A stretch of 9,705 nucleotides of DNA from Anaerolineaceae bacterium (GCA_030620065.1 JAUXFJ010000041.1:1-9705), one strand, 5' to 3'; shown: positions 1-6,999, counted from the stretch's first letter. A program made the numbers and translations. The notes: generated by a model from the sequence alone, not told the origin.

Positions 1-33
1 ACTGTGCAGTTGCGCCACAACCCCGCGTTAACC
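1..33 (+). other. Possible 3' end of an attC site cut by the window edge
   Basis: GTTAACC at 27-33 resembles the right-hand box of an attC site (GTTRRRY, one mismatch). It is preceded by a CAGTTG-containing stretch (7-12), similar to the CAG(T/C)TG seen in both arms of the site at 4724-4852. It sits 30 bp before the first gene's preferred start, the spacing seen at the other candidates. Only the 3' arm is visible, so the fold cannot be tested. Confidence 0.3.
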
Positions 34-63
34 AGCCTTAAAGACAATACTGGAGTGATGGTT

Positions 64-1011
64 ATGAATAAACTAGGGTACCAAAAGTATTGGCTAATCT
101 TATCTGCGCCAATTGTTGCGGAACTTCTTTCTGGGTCCACACCATTTACTACCTTTTTCAAACTGCCAATCTTACTAACTTATGTAGGATTTTATGGATG
201 TGGGGCTCTGGTTATTAGGGAAGTAGTTGCACATAAAAAAATGAACTATATCAATATTCTCTTGTGGGGTGCCGCATTCGGAGTTTTAGAAGAAGGCATA
301 TTGTTAAAAAGCTGGTATGATCCTACTTGGATGGGTGCAGCGATTACTTCGCAAGCATTGAGAGTCTTGGGGGTCAGTGTATTACAACCTTTTGCGAATA
401 TTGTATATCATGCGATCATAAGTATGACCATCCCGATTTTATTAATTGAATCGTTTACTGGGGAACGAAAGCCTTGGTTATCGAGAAAATGGCTAGTATT
501 CCCCTCTTTAGTTTTTGTAGCCGCAGCATCTGTCATGGGATTGACTTTCAATCGGAATTATCAAATAGGCATAGGACATTATCTGTTCAGTATCTTGATA
601 CTAATCATCTTTATCGTGGCAGCTAATATCAGGTTCAGTGTGCCGGATGGAAAAATCAAACGTTCCATCGGTACGTTATGGTTGGTTGGTGGTTTATTCA
701 TTCCGTTTCAGTTTTTCGTTTTTTACGGACTGGCACTTAGAAATGTGTCTTGGATGATGATTCTTTTATTAGTAATATTGCTCTACGGTATTTACGCCAT
801 TATTTTTTGGAGAACTGATTGGAAGAAGCAAGTCCGAAAGCTGGGTTTTGCTAGTGCAGCTGGCTTTATCACAGGGTTATTGCCGGCAGCTGCTATAGCT
901 GCCCGACAAGATAACACGAAAAGCATCAACTTAATTATAGGGATAATTGTTGTGCTTGTACTGATCATTCTATACAGAAGCACAATAATGCTACAACTAG
1001 ATGACTCATGA
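64..1011 (+). CDS. Multi-pass membrane protein with a GVLEEG motif (cassette gene 1)
   Basis: This is an integral membrane protein of 315 residues with about 10 hydrophobic segments and no soluble domain. ATG 64 is preferred over ATG 58 and an upstream GTG at 4, because GGAG at 52-55 lies 8 bp before it. Visible motifs are AELLSGSTP (19-27), IREVV (51-55), FGVLEEG (72-78) and WYDPTW (84-89), with a Pro/Ile-rich fourth segment ending in IESF (about 109-131). I recall this pattern (a small-residue/RE segment, an xYGxxEEG-like segment, then a S/W-x-(D/N)-P motif) from uncharacterised bacterial membrane proteins. The two acidic residues recall CPBP-type intramembrane proteases, but the rest of that signature is absent, so I assign no function. 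The next two genes are divergent relatives. The gene is AT-rich. Confidence 0.85.
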   Translation: MNKLGYQKYWLILSAPIVAELLSGSTPFTTFFKLPILLTYVGFYGCGALVIREVVAHKKMNYINILLWGAAFGVLEEGILLKSWYDPTWMGAAITSQALRVLGVSVLQPFANIVYHAIISMTIPILLIESFTGERKPWLSRKWLVFPSLVFVAAASVMGLTFNRNYQIGIGHYLFSILILIIFIVAANIRFSVPDGKIKRSIGTLWLVGGLFIPFQFFVFYGLALRNVSWMMILLLVILLYGIYAIIFWRTDWKKQVRKLGFASAAGFITGLLPAAAIAARQDNTKSINLIIGIIVVLVLIILYRSTIMLQLDDS

Positions 1012-1014
1012 ATT

Positions 1015-1136
1015 GAGAAACAATAAGTTGATAAATCTAGATGAGGTGATATTGAGATGGGCCGACCAGCCCTTAATGAAGTCGACCGTGCTATGCTCAG
1101 GTGGTACGCGGCGCGATTTGTTGATGTTGGTTAAAA
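1015..1136 (+). other. Weak attC-like inverted repeat between cassette genes 1 and 2
   Basis: A 122-bp interval starts just after the first gene's stop with GAGAAAC (1015-1021) and ends with GTTAAAA (1130-1136). These are poor matches to the attC boxes. Inner arms pair partly: AAATC near 1034-1038 with GATTT near 1115-1119. A small GGGC/GCCC hairpin lies near the centre, at about 1059-1072. Length and position match the better sites downstream, but the boxes are degenerate and 89 bp separate it from the next ATG, so this call is tentative. Confidence 0.28.
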
Positions 1137-1225
1137 TAAAAGCAGCAGTCGCGGCAAAAACGCCCAGTAGGTGAAACTCTCGATAGGCGCTTTCGTGAAA
1201 GCCAGATCGCATCTTTGTGAAAAAT

Positions 1226-2338
1226 ATGTCGCTTCCAATTGATTCTGCAAGATATACTTCTGAGCCATACACTGCTCCCCGCCCGGTCAAGGTACTCTTT
1301 TGGCTCTTGCTCGGCGTTACCTCTGTCATTCTGGCCGAAGTTGTCAGCTTTTCAGCGCCTTTAGCCTTTTTCGATGTGTGGGGTGTGCTGGTGGTTTTCC
1401 CTCTCTATACGCTCCATGCTCTCGTGCTATCCTGGATCGTGTTTCGCCCCAATCGCCCTACTATCAATGCTCTGTTCCTGGCAGGCGTCATCTTTGGCAT
1501 GTATGAGGCGTATATCACCAAAGTGGTGTGGCAACCAACTTGGGGCGAGATGACATGGATCGCTGGCGGCATTTACCTCGTGCAATCGGCGATACTTGTC
1601 TTGTTCTGGCATCCGATAATGGCTTTTGTCCTGCCTCTTATGGTGGTAGAGGGTCTGTTTACAACTTCGCACGAAACGTTGGACAGCTTGCCCCAGCGCC
1701 TGCGACGGATGCTTTGTGGCCGGGCTGCGCCTCTTGTCGTGGCAATCTTTGCTCTTTATTGTGGTTTGTACCAGGGCATGAATTCACCCTCTGCCGGAGC
1801 CTCGTTGCTTTCGGGTATTGCCTCTGGTCTGGTCTTTGGTGCCTTGGCGCTGTTGTGGCAATGGGTTACCCGTCGGCAGGCCTACACGCTGCGTGCCCTG
1901 CTCCCTTCCAGACGCCAGGCTATTTTCCTGGGCATATTGTTGCTATTTAATTACCTTTGGCAGGGCATACTCATCCGGCCCGAAGCGCTACCACGCACGC
2001 CTGGACCACACCTGACCGTTTTGGGGATGTATTTGGCACTGGGGGTACTCTTGTACCTCAATATCAAGCATGCACCCGCCTTATCGCAAACCTATGGCAT
2101 TGAGACGACAACATCACTCACGTTGTCAAATGAAACCTGCTCTGCTCGCCGCATCTCCTGGAAGTTGGCGCTCTTGTTCTGGATTGTCTTTTCGCTGACT
2201 TCCGCATTCGCCACATCCGTCAAACCTGCCGCTTGCCTAGTGGTATTGCTGTCCTGGGTGTTCGGCATAGGCATAGGACTGTTGATCTTGGTGCGTTCTG
2301 CAGTCGCCCCCGGCCATGTTGGAGATGGTCATGGTTGA
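1226..2338 (+). CDS. Multi-pass membrane protein related to the upstream gene (cassette gene 2)
   Basis: This is a membrane protein of 370 residues with about 10 hydrophobic segments. It is clearly richer in G and C than the genes on either side. Motifs line up with the first gene at almost identical spacing: AEVVSFSAP (37-45), FGMYEAY (90-96), WQPTW (102-106) and a fourth segment with LMVVEGLF (138-145). The distance from AE to FG is 53 residues in both. The second acidic residue of the EE pair is Ala here, and the RE of the second segment is missing. The ATG at 1226 has no good ribosome binding site; an in-frame GTG at 1217 is the alternative. I do not know its function. A long polar loop lies between the eighth and ninth segments, roughly residues 283-309. 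Confidence 0.8.
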   Translation: MSLPIDSARYTSEPYTAPRPVKVLFWLLLGVTSVILAEVVSFSAPLAFFDVWGVLVVFPLYTLHALVLSWIVFRPNRPTINALFLAGVIFGMYEAYITKVVWQPTWGEMTWIAGGIYLVQSAILVLFWHPIMAFVLPLMVVEGLFTTSHETLDSLPQRLRRMLCGRAAPLVVAIFALYCGLYQGMNSPSAGASLLSGIASGLVFGALALLWQWVTRRQAYTLRALLPSRRQAIFLGILLLFNYLWQGILIRPEALPRTPGPHLTVLGMYLALGVLLYLNIKHAPALSQTYGIETTTSLTLSNETCSARRISWKLALLFWIVFSLTSAFATSVKPAACLVVLLSWVFGIGIGLLILVRSAVAPGHVGDGHG

Positions 2339-2362
2339 GGGGCAATGGTCATGCGTAAACGC

Positions 2363-2491
2363 GCCCAACCCGCGCATGCGCCCGACCAGGCTATAGACTG
2401 CGAAAATCGAGGTTCCACACGCGCCTCTGGTTGGCTTTCTAGCAAAGGCGCGCCCTGCACTTGCCTGGCAGGTGATGCGCAACCGTTGGGT
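2363..2491 (+). other. Probable attC site (129 bp) after cassette gene 2
   Basis: GCCCAAC (2363-2369) fits RYYYAAC and GTTGGGT (2485-2491) fits GTTRRRY. The boxes are complementary at six of seven bases. Inside them the arms pair again: GCGCAT near 2373-2378 with ATGCGC near 2475-2480, and CCAGGC near 2386-2391 with GCCTGG near 2463-2468. A further hairpin, CGCGCCT (2420-2426) with AGGCGCG (2446-2452), lies in the central part. The site starts 25 bp after a stop codon and ends 39 bp before the next ATG. The nested imperfect palindrome with unpaired spacers is typical of integron attC sites. Confidence 0.6.
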
Positions 2492-2530
2492 GACTTCTTG
2501 AATTGATTAGAGTATTGAGAGATTGGCACA

Positions 2531-3331
2531 ATGAAAATTATTTCAAATCGCTTTAGCATAATATTCTATAGTACATTGTTTAATCTTCTCTTTGAATACT
2601 CGGCAAGGGGGAGTAGAGAATTTGTTGAAAGACCTCTGCTTGTGATGGTGCTATTTGGAATCTATTTTACATACTTTGCAATGATAGAGGATCTTATTTT
2701 GCGTTGTCGGCCGAAAAATATTGAGCTTTTTATGGTGGCGTTTTTATATGGTTTATTTCCTACTGCTTTTCTGACTCGTAATCTTTTCAACCCAAATATA
2801 TATGGCGGAATAATGTTGATTGGTGTGAATATTGGTACTCTTATGATTGTCGGAATACTATCCTGGGGTGTTGTGCAGGGAATGATTACTCTATACTTTG
2901 CTAATCGAATATTGCCTCGTGATTGGGATCATCCTAGAATGGGAAAGGTCGGTTGGGGTTTGGCAATCTTCTATCAATTGGTAGTCATGATCAAAGCTCA
3001 TTTTAATCCTGTTGCTCCTTATGGAGCGTTGTCTGGATATCTTGTTGTTGGGTTATTGGTAGTTTTATCATCAACTATCCTTGTGGCGAGTTTGAAAACG
3101 CCCAGACCACAAAAACTTCCGTTTCAATCATCAAGAGTAATGGATTTCCTTGCTTTAAGTTCAGTTCTTATCTATGTGATCCTTGGGACATTTTTTATTT
3201 CTGGCCCCGCGATTGTTACTTCCCAACCTCTTAATTTAATTGCTGTGACAATAGAAAACATATGGGTAATAATTTGCGGAATTGTGTTTTTTGCATATCG
3301 TTGGTGGAAGAAATCAGATGTGCAAATTTAG
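2531..3331 (+). CDS. Shorter membrane protein, third divergent family member (cassette gene 3)
   Basis: This is a membrane protein of 266 residues with about 8 hydrophobic segments, two fewer than the two preceding genes, and AT-rich. The N-terminal layout aligns with the first gene: FEYSARGS (21-28), YGLFPTA (73-79) and LFNPNIYGG (85-93), followed by a segment with WGVVQGMITLYF (112-123). The spacing from YG to the conserved Pro equals that in the first gene (15 residues). Pro replaces the first Glu of the EE pair, and Thr the second, so any catalytic role for those residues is lost here. The C-terminus ends in a basic RWWKK tail, probably cytoplasmic. ATG 2531 lacks a strong Shine-Dalgarno sequence. 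Function is unknown. Confidence 0.8.
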   Translation: MKIISNRFSIIFYSTLFNLLFEYSARGSREFVERPLLVMVLFGIYFTYFAMIEDLILRCRPKNIELFMVAFLYGLFPTAFLTRNLFNPNIYGGIMLIGVNIGTLMIVGILSWGVVQGMITLYFANRILPRDWDHPRMGKVGWGLAIFYQLVVMIKAHFNPVAPYGALSGYLVVGLLVVLSSTILVASLKTPRPQKLPFQSSRVMDFLALSSVLIYVILGTFFISGPAIVTSQPLNLIAVTIENIWVIICGIVFFAYRWWKKSDVQI

Positions 3332-3350
3332 AAAAATGAATAATTTACCA

Positions 3351-3473
3351 ACCTAACCCAAAATGTGGTGGAATGGCTTGCGTCCTAGAGTAAGCAGCGC
3401 GAATTTTCAAGATTGACTATGAGCAAAAAATGTTATGGGTAAGAAGCAACATCCGCTGATTATCTTGTTATGT
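3351..3473 (+). other. Probable attC site (123 bp) after cassette gene 3
   Basis: ACCTAAC (3351-3357) fits RYYYAAC, and GTTATGT (3467-3473) resembles the common GTTATGC-like right box; the two are complementary at six of seven bases. The inner arms GTGGAATGGCTT (about 3366-3377) and AAGCAACATCCGC (about 3444-3456) pair with small bulges (GCTT/AAGC and GGA-ATG/CATCC). The site begins 19 bp after a stop codon and ends 28 bp before ATG 3502 (76 bp before the preferred start at 3550). Confidence 0.55.
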
Positions 3474-3549
3474 GTCACTATAAATAATCGAGGTGAGTCA
3501 AATGAAAGCAAAACTTTTCTTACAACAGAATCATTTGTACATAAAAGGA

Positions 3550-4707
3550 ATGAAAAAATCAATTTCTATCTGTATTGTTTGGCTTATTGTTATGCTTGCC
3601 CTATCGTCATGTAGCGATAGGATAAGCGAGCAGAATGAGTCGAATAACGAACAAAATACGCTGAATGTGATTAATGTAGAAATCATTAACAGAACGGGAG
3701 CGAGACTTGATGTTTCTCCTGATAATTCAATGATCGCCTTTGACAAAGCAGGGGGAGATGGATTGACTGATTTATATGTAATGGATATTGACGGCAGTAA
3801 TGTGGTCTGTCTTTCCTGTGATAGTCCCGACTTGAATGATCCGGCAAGGTTTATAGGTAACCCGGAATGGCATCCCAACGGTGAATGGATTTTATTCCAG
3901 GTTGAACAGTCTTCACACTATGGCGTAATAGGCGATAATGCATGCCGACCCGGCTCTGGATACTTCAACGAATTATGGATGATAAAGATGGGTGGAACAG
4001 GGCTTACACGTATCCTTGAACTTAACACCATAACAAGCCCTGAAGGTGCTTTACATCCCCATTTTAACTCGGCAGGGGATAAACTGGTTTGGGCTCATAT
4101 TGTCGACGGGCCGAGAGCGGGTAACCCGAATCTAAAATATGGCGACTACCGTGTAAGATCAGCTTCATTTTCCTTCAATGCTGGCATACCGGAGCTTGGC
4201 GAGTATCAGCAATTTACGCCTGGTGTACCGGCTTTTTATGAAACTCATGGTTTTTCCCGCGACGGTTCCAGGATTCTGCTTTCTGGAAATCCGGACAATG
4301 AACAATCTGTTGGCGGTATAGACATTCTGGAAATAAGTGCTTCTACTGGAGAGATAGTAATCCGGCATACCGATACACTGCTGGAATGGGATGAACATGC
4401 ACATTATTCACCGTCGAGCGAACGAATTTTATTTGCTTCAACGAGAGGGCATGCAATAAAATGGAACAATTTCGGTGAAACCATTAAGGCTGACCTTTGG
4501 GTAATTGATAAGGATGGAACGCAAAGAAAATTGACATTCTTCAATGATGCAAGCTGGGATTTAAAACCATCCGAAATTACAGGCAATTATTTTATGGGAG
4601 ACGGTGATTTCTCGTCTGATGGAAGGTCATATTATGTTTATCTTATCCCTGGTGGAGATGACTTGTCAGGTTACATTGTCCGATTGGACTTCAACGAACC
4701 TTTTTGA
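3550..4707 (+). CDS. Lipoprotein with a TolB-like (PD40) beta-propeller (cassette gene 4)
   Basis: The product is an exported lipoprotein of 385 residues. A lipoprotein signal peptide fills residues 1-21: MKK, a hydrophobic core, then lipobox LSSC with Cys21 as the acylated residue. The rest is a run of WD40-like PD40 blades, each with an (F/P)SxDGxxIxF strand and often a following xxxxDGTxxxxLT turn: residues 54-84, 105-155, 170-182, 233-246, 285-329 and 352-365. Such propellers act outside the membrane as binding scaffolds; the partner is not evident. AAAGGA at 3543-3548 precedes ATG 3550. A longer form from ATG 3502, preceded by AGGTGA at 3491-3496, is possible but would put polar residues before the signal peptide. 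It is the only soluble product in the array and may be unrelated to the membrane proteins. Confidence 0.85.
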   Translation: MKKSISICIVWLIVMLALSSCSDRISEQNESNNEQNTLNVINVEIINRTGARLDVSPDNSMIAFDKAGGDGLTDLYVMDIDGSNVVCLSCDSPDLNDPARFIGNPEWHPNGEWILFQVEQSSHYGVIGDNACRPGSGYFNELWMIKMGGTGLTRILELNTITSPEGALHPHFNSAGDKLVWAHIVDGPRAGNPNLKYGDYRVRSASFSFNAGIPELGEYQQFTPGVPAFYETHGFSRDGSRILLSGNPDNEQSVGGIDILEISASTGEIVIRHTDTLLEWDEHAHYSPSSERILFASTRGHAIKWNNFGETIKADLWVIDKDGTQRKLTFFNDASWDLKPSEITGNYFMGDGDFSSDGRSYYVYLIPGGDDLSGYIVRLDFNEPF

Positions 4708-4723
4708 TAAGATATTAATGACA

Positions 4724-4852
4724 ACATAACCACTCGTTGCAGTTGACAGCGATCTGCACGCGCGAATTGATGGGCACACACGCATTGAGGTTGGTTTTAT
4801 GGCGATGGTGAGGGTCACGCATCCGCACGGCAGCTGACGCTCGCCGTTATAC
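4724..4852 (+). other. Probable attC site (129 bp) after cassette gene 4, last in the array
   Basis: ACATAAC (4724-4730) and GTTATAC (4846-4852) are complementary at six of seven bases. Inner arms carry CAGTTG (4740-4745) and CAGCTG (4831-4836), which pair with one G-T wobble, separated from the boxes by unpaired spacers. The site is locally GC-rich between two AT-rich genes. It starts 16 bp after a stop codon and ends 21 bp before the next ATG. Length equals that of the site at 2363-2491. Confidence 0.6.
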
Positions 4853-4873
4853 CCAAAAAATGGAGGAAATATT

Positions 4874-6256
4874 ATGAAAAATGAACAAGAAATAATAGAA
4901 ATTGTTCGTAAACAACATATGTTCTTTAATTCATCAATTACCCATACTTATGACTTCAGGATTAACGAATTAAAAAAACTTAAGGAGGGTATTAAAAAAT
5001 TTGAGAGTCAATTTAGGGCTGCTCTTAAAGATGATTTGGGGAAATCTGAATTTGAATCATATATTACTGAAATAGGGTTCGTCTTACATGATTTGACCAA
5101 CACTATAAAACATTTAAAAAAATGGATGAAACCTAAGAGGATAAAAACCCCGTTACTTAGTCAACCGGCATCAAGCCAAGTACTATTTACACCGCTTGGT
5201 GTAAATTTAATCATCTCTCCATTCAATTACCCGATTGAGCTAACTTTTGCTCCGTTAATAGCAGCCATTGCAGCAGGAAATACTGCTGTAATTAAAACAT
5301 CTGAATTGACTCCAACCTGTAGTATGGAGATCCAAAAGCTTATCGACGAAATATTTGATCCTGCTTATGTTGCATATATTCCAGGTAAAGTTCCAGAGAC
5401 CACGCTATTATTAAAACAAAAATTCGATCACATTTTCTTTACTGGTAGTCCGAGAGTTGGCTCTATCGTTATGGAAGCCGCAGCCAAACATTTAACTCCT
5501 GTCACATTGGAATTAGGGGGTAAGAGTCCTTGTATTGTCCATTCTGACGCTAAAATAGATATTGCAGTTAATCGCATAGTTTATGGGAAATTTATGAATG
5601 CAGGTCAAACATGTGTCGCTCCTGACTATGTAATGGTTCATCAAAGTATAAAGGAGGAATTTCTTGAAAAGATAAAGCAACGTATCATTACTATATACGG
5701 TGACGATGCTTCATCATCTCCTGATTTTGGGCGAATAGTAAATGAGCGGCATCATAGTCGAATTGTAAACCTTATTGATCAAGATAAAGTTATAGTTGGA
5801 GGTCAGTTCAACAAAGCCGACAGATATATTGCTCCAACAGTTATGAAAGGTGTGACATTGGATGACAATGTTATGACTGAAGAAATATTCGGGCCTATTC
5901 TGCCAGTGATGGAATATGGTAATTTTGATGAAATATTGGATACTATAGCGAAACTTCCTCAACATCCTCTTGCCTGCTATATCTTCAGTGAAAGTAAAAC
6001 TGTGCAACATGAACTGATTTCAAGGATACAGTTTGGCGGCGGATGTGTTAATCACTGTATACAGCATTTTGTGAATCCAAACCTGCCGTTTGGAGGTGTA
6101 GGAGATAGTGGGATTGGAATTTATCATGGATTTAACGGCTTTGAGCGTTTTTCACATAAGAAAAGCATTCTAAAAGCAGCTTCTTGGTTTGACTTGTCGC
6201 TGATATATCCCCCTTACAAAGGGAAAATTAAAGTTATTCGCAGGATAATGAAATGA
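4874..6256 (+). CDS. Aldehyde dehydrogenase, class 3 type (NAD(P)-dependent)
   Basis: This enzyme oxidises aldehydes to carboxylic acids with NAD(P)+ and is probably cytoplasmic; the substrate cannot be read from sequence. At 460 residues it has the usual length of class 3/YwdH-type enzymes. Family landmarks are present: SPFNYP with the oxyanion Asn118, Lys141, the cofactor motif FTGSPRVG (189-196), catalytic Glu213 in LELGGKSP, nucleophile Cys247 in NAGQTC, and EEIFGP (336-341). The C-terminal GxGIYHGFNGFERFSHKK signature (413-430) is typical of the class 3 group. The basic, hydrophobic tail (about 440-460) could touch a membrane, as in some relatives. GGAGG at 4862-4866 lies 7 bp before the ATG. 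The gene is AT-rich, follows the last attC candidate by 21 bp and has no attC downstream, so it is a transferred gene, the boundary gene, or a cassette without its site. Confidence 0.95.
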   Translation: MKNEQEIIEIVRKQHMFFNSSITHTYDFRINELKKLKEGIKKFESQFRAALKDDLGKSEFESYITEIGFVLHDLTNTIKHLKKWMKPKRIKTPLLSQPASSQVLFTPLGVNLIISPFNYPIELTFAPLIAAIAAGNTAVIKTSELTPTCSMEIQKLIDEIFDPAYVAYIPGKVPETTLLLKQKFDHIFFTGSPRVGSIVMEAAAKHLTPVTLELGGKSPCIVHSDAKIDIAVNRIVYGKFMNAGQTCVAPDYVMVHQSIKEEFLEKIKQRIITIYGDDASSSPDFGRIVNERHHSRIVNLIDQDKVIVGGQFNKADRYIAPTVMKGVTLDDNVMTEEIFGPILPVMEYGNFDEILDTIAKLPQHPLACYIFSESKTVQHELISRIQFGGGCVNHCIQHFVNPNLPFGGVGDSGIGIYHGFNGFERFSHKKSILKAASWFDLSLIYPPYKGKIKVIRRIMK

Positions 6257-6276
6257 TATTGGGTTGTATCGTGTGT

Positions 6277-6287
6277 TGTCCAGGACA
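6277..6287. repeat. 11-bp palindrome downstream of the aldehyde dehydrogenase
   Basis: TGTCC-A-GGACA is a perfect palindrome 20 bp after the stop codon, with looser symmetry outside it (GTAT at 6266-6269 and ATAC at 6287-6290). It has no T-run after it, so a terminator is unlikely. An operator or chance are both possible. The rest of the 6257-6452 gap holds only the promoter-like sequence and ribosome binding site listed below. Confidence 0.25.
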
Positions 6288-6344
6288 TACTATACACTTT
6301 AGGGTGCGGACGTTTCAGATGTTGCACTTATCCTCCTTGTGGTA

Positions 6345-6373
6345 TTGACATATTTTTTATGTTTCATTAATTT
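6345..6373 (+). promoter_or_regulatory. Sigma70-type promoter for the Hsp20 gene
   Basis: TTGACA (6345-6350), a 17-bp AT-rich spacer and TAATTT (6368-6373) give a near-consensus promoter about 80 bp before the Hsp20 start. No CIRCE inverted repeat, the HrcA operator common at heat-shock genes, is visible in the leader. Confidence 0.5.
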
Positions 6374-6440
6374 TATTCTAATAGAGCGGAGCTATAGTAA
6401 AGGATATAAGACAAGTAAAAGAAACAAGTTGTTGTACAAA

Positions 6441-6446
6441 AGGAGG
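6441..6446 (+). promoter_or_regulatory. Strong ribosome binding site that fixes the Hsp20 start
   Basis: AGGAGG lies 6 bp before ATG 6453 and 3 bp before ATG 6450. The spacing favours 6453 and rules out the longer in-frame reading from 6339, whose extra N-terminus is encoded by promoter and leader DNA. Confidence 0.75.
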
Positions 6447-6452
6447 TACATG

Positions 6453-6932
6453 ATGGTAAATATAATTCGTCGCGATCCATTACGGGATGTTTTCTCAATG
6501 GGCAGAGCTTTGGATCGTCTTTTGGACCGTTCTCTACACGAAGTCGGGATGAGACAGGGTGAAGCGTTCGATTGGTTACTGCCTCTGGATGTAATCGAAA
6601 AGGAAGATGAATTCCTGGTGAAAGCATCTGTGGCGGGAATTGACCCGGACAAGATCGAGATCACCTATACTGACAACACACTTACCATTAAGGCTGAGAT
6701 AGATGAGGAAAAGGAAAGCAAAGAAGAAGGACGCTATCATCTGCGAGAACGGCGGGTTGGTTCATTCTGCCGCAGCATTTCAATGCCCGGATTGGTAGAC
6801 GCAAACAAGATCGAAGCCGAATCAGAAAACGGCATTCTAACACTGCATTTGCCCAAGAAAGAAGAAGTCAAGCCGAAGCACATCGAAGTAAAGACTAAAG
6901 AAGGCAAGCTGATCGAAGGCAAAGCAAAATAG
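6453..6932 (+). CDS. Small heat-shock protein, Hsp20 / alpha-crystallin family
   Basis: This is an ATP-independent holdase chaperone of 159 residues that binds unfolding proteins in the cytoplasm, normally as a large oligomer. The N-terminal arm (about 1-40) is followed by the alpha-crystallin domain (about 46-145). Visible family marks are the DVIEKEDEF entry strand, KASVAGIDPDKI, the HLRERRVGSF loop-strand with its SISMPG continuation, and the NGILTLHLPK signature near the end of the domain. The lysine-rich C-terminal tail has IEV, a plausible I-x-V anchoring motif for oligomer assembly. Composition matches the genes to its right rather than the AT-rich dehydrogenase before it. It has its own promoter and a strong terminator, so it is probably a single-gene transcript. 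Confidence 0.95.
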   Translation: MVNIIRRDPLRDVFSMGRALDRLLDRSLHEVGMRQGEAFDWLLPLDVIEKEDEFLVKASVAGIDPDKIEITYTDNTLTIKAEIDEEKESKEEGRYHLRERRVGSFCRSISMPGLVDANKIEAESENGILTLHLPKKEEVKPKHIEVKTKEGKLIEGKAK

Positions 6933-6953
6933 GGTAAATCAACTAAAAACAAT

Positions 6954-6994
6954 AAAGGCACGAAGCCGGTAGACAACACCGGCTTCATGCTTTT
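6954..6994 (+). terminator. Rho-independent terminator after the Hsp20 gene
   Basis: GAAGCCGGT (6962-6970) and ACCGGCTTC (6978-6986) form a perfect 9-bp stem with a 7-base loop. One mismatch further out, AAAGGCA (6954-6960) pairs with TGCTTTT (6988-6994), adding a short U-tract on the right and an A-tract on the left, so it could work in both directions. Confidence 0.85.
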
Positions 6995-6999
6995 AAAGC

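Larger units (their letters stand above)
27..4852 (+). mobile_element. Probable integron gene-cassette array (distal part, no integrase in window)
   Basis: Four rightward genes are separated by non-coding gaps of about 170-215 bp. At least three of these gaps hold a 123-129 bp imperfect inverted repeat bounded by RYYYAAC-like and GTTRRRY-like boxes, the hallmark of attC sites. Inferred cassettes run from the second base of one right box to the first base of the next: about 28-1130, 1131-2485, 2486-3467 and 3468-4846. Each holds one ORF, and the base composition changes from cassette to cassette, as expected for independently captured genes. Integrase and attI would lie to the left, since attC sits 3' of each cassette gene. 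The left two boundaries are weak. The alternative is ordinary intergenic palindromes; the near-equal lengths and positions argue against that. Confidence 0.58.

Noticed and set aside
64..1011. Gene 1 as a CPBP-family (CAAX-like) intramembrane protease because of its EE motif
   Set aside because: The EExxxR signature and the later conserved His/Asn motifs are not visible, and the two related genes lack the EE pair.
1528..1950. A 140-residue plus-strand ORF inside gene 2
   Set aside because: It is a shadow frame of the GC-rich membrane-protein gene; its residue pattern has no coherent hydrophobic or domain structure and gene 2 aligns with its relatives.
6431..6437. GTTGTAC as the right box of an attC after the dehydrogenase
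   Set aside because: No left box follows the dehydrogenase stop, no inner arms pair, and the sequence is part of the TTGTACAA palindrome next to the Hsp20 ribosome binding site.
6339..6452. A 38-residue N-terminal extension of Hsp20
   Set aside because: The stretch overlaps the TTGACA/TAATTT promoter, does not look like an Hsp20 arm, and a strong AGGAGG points to ATG 6453.
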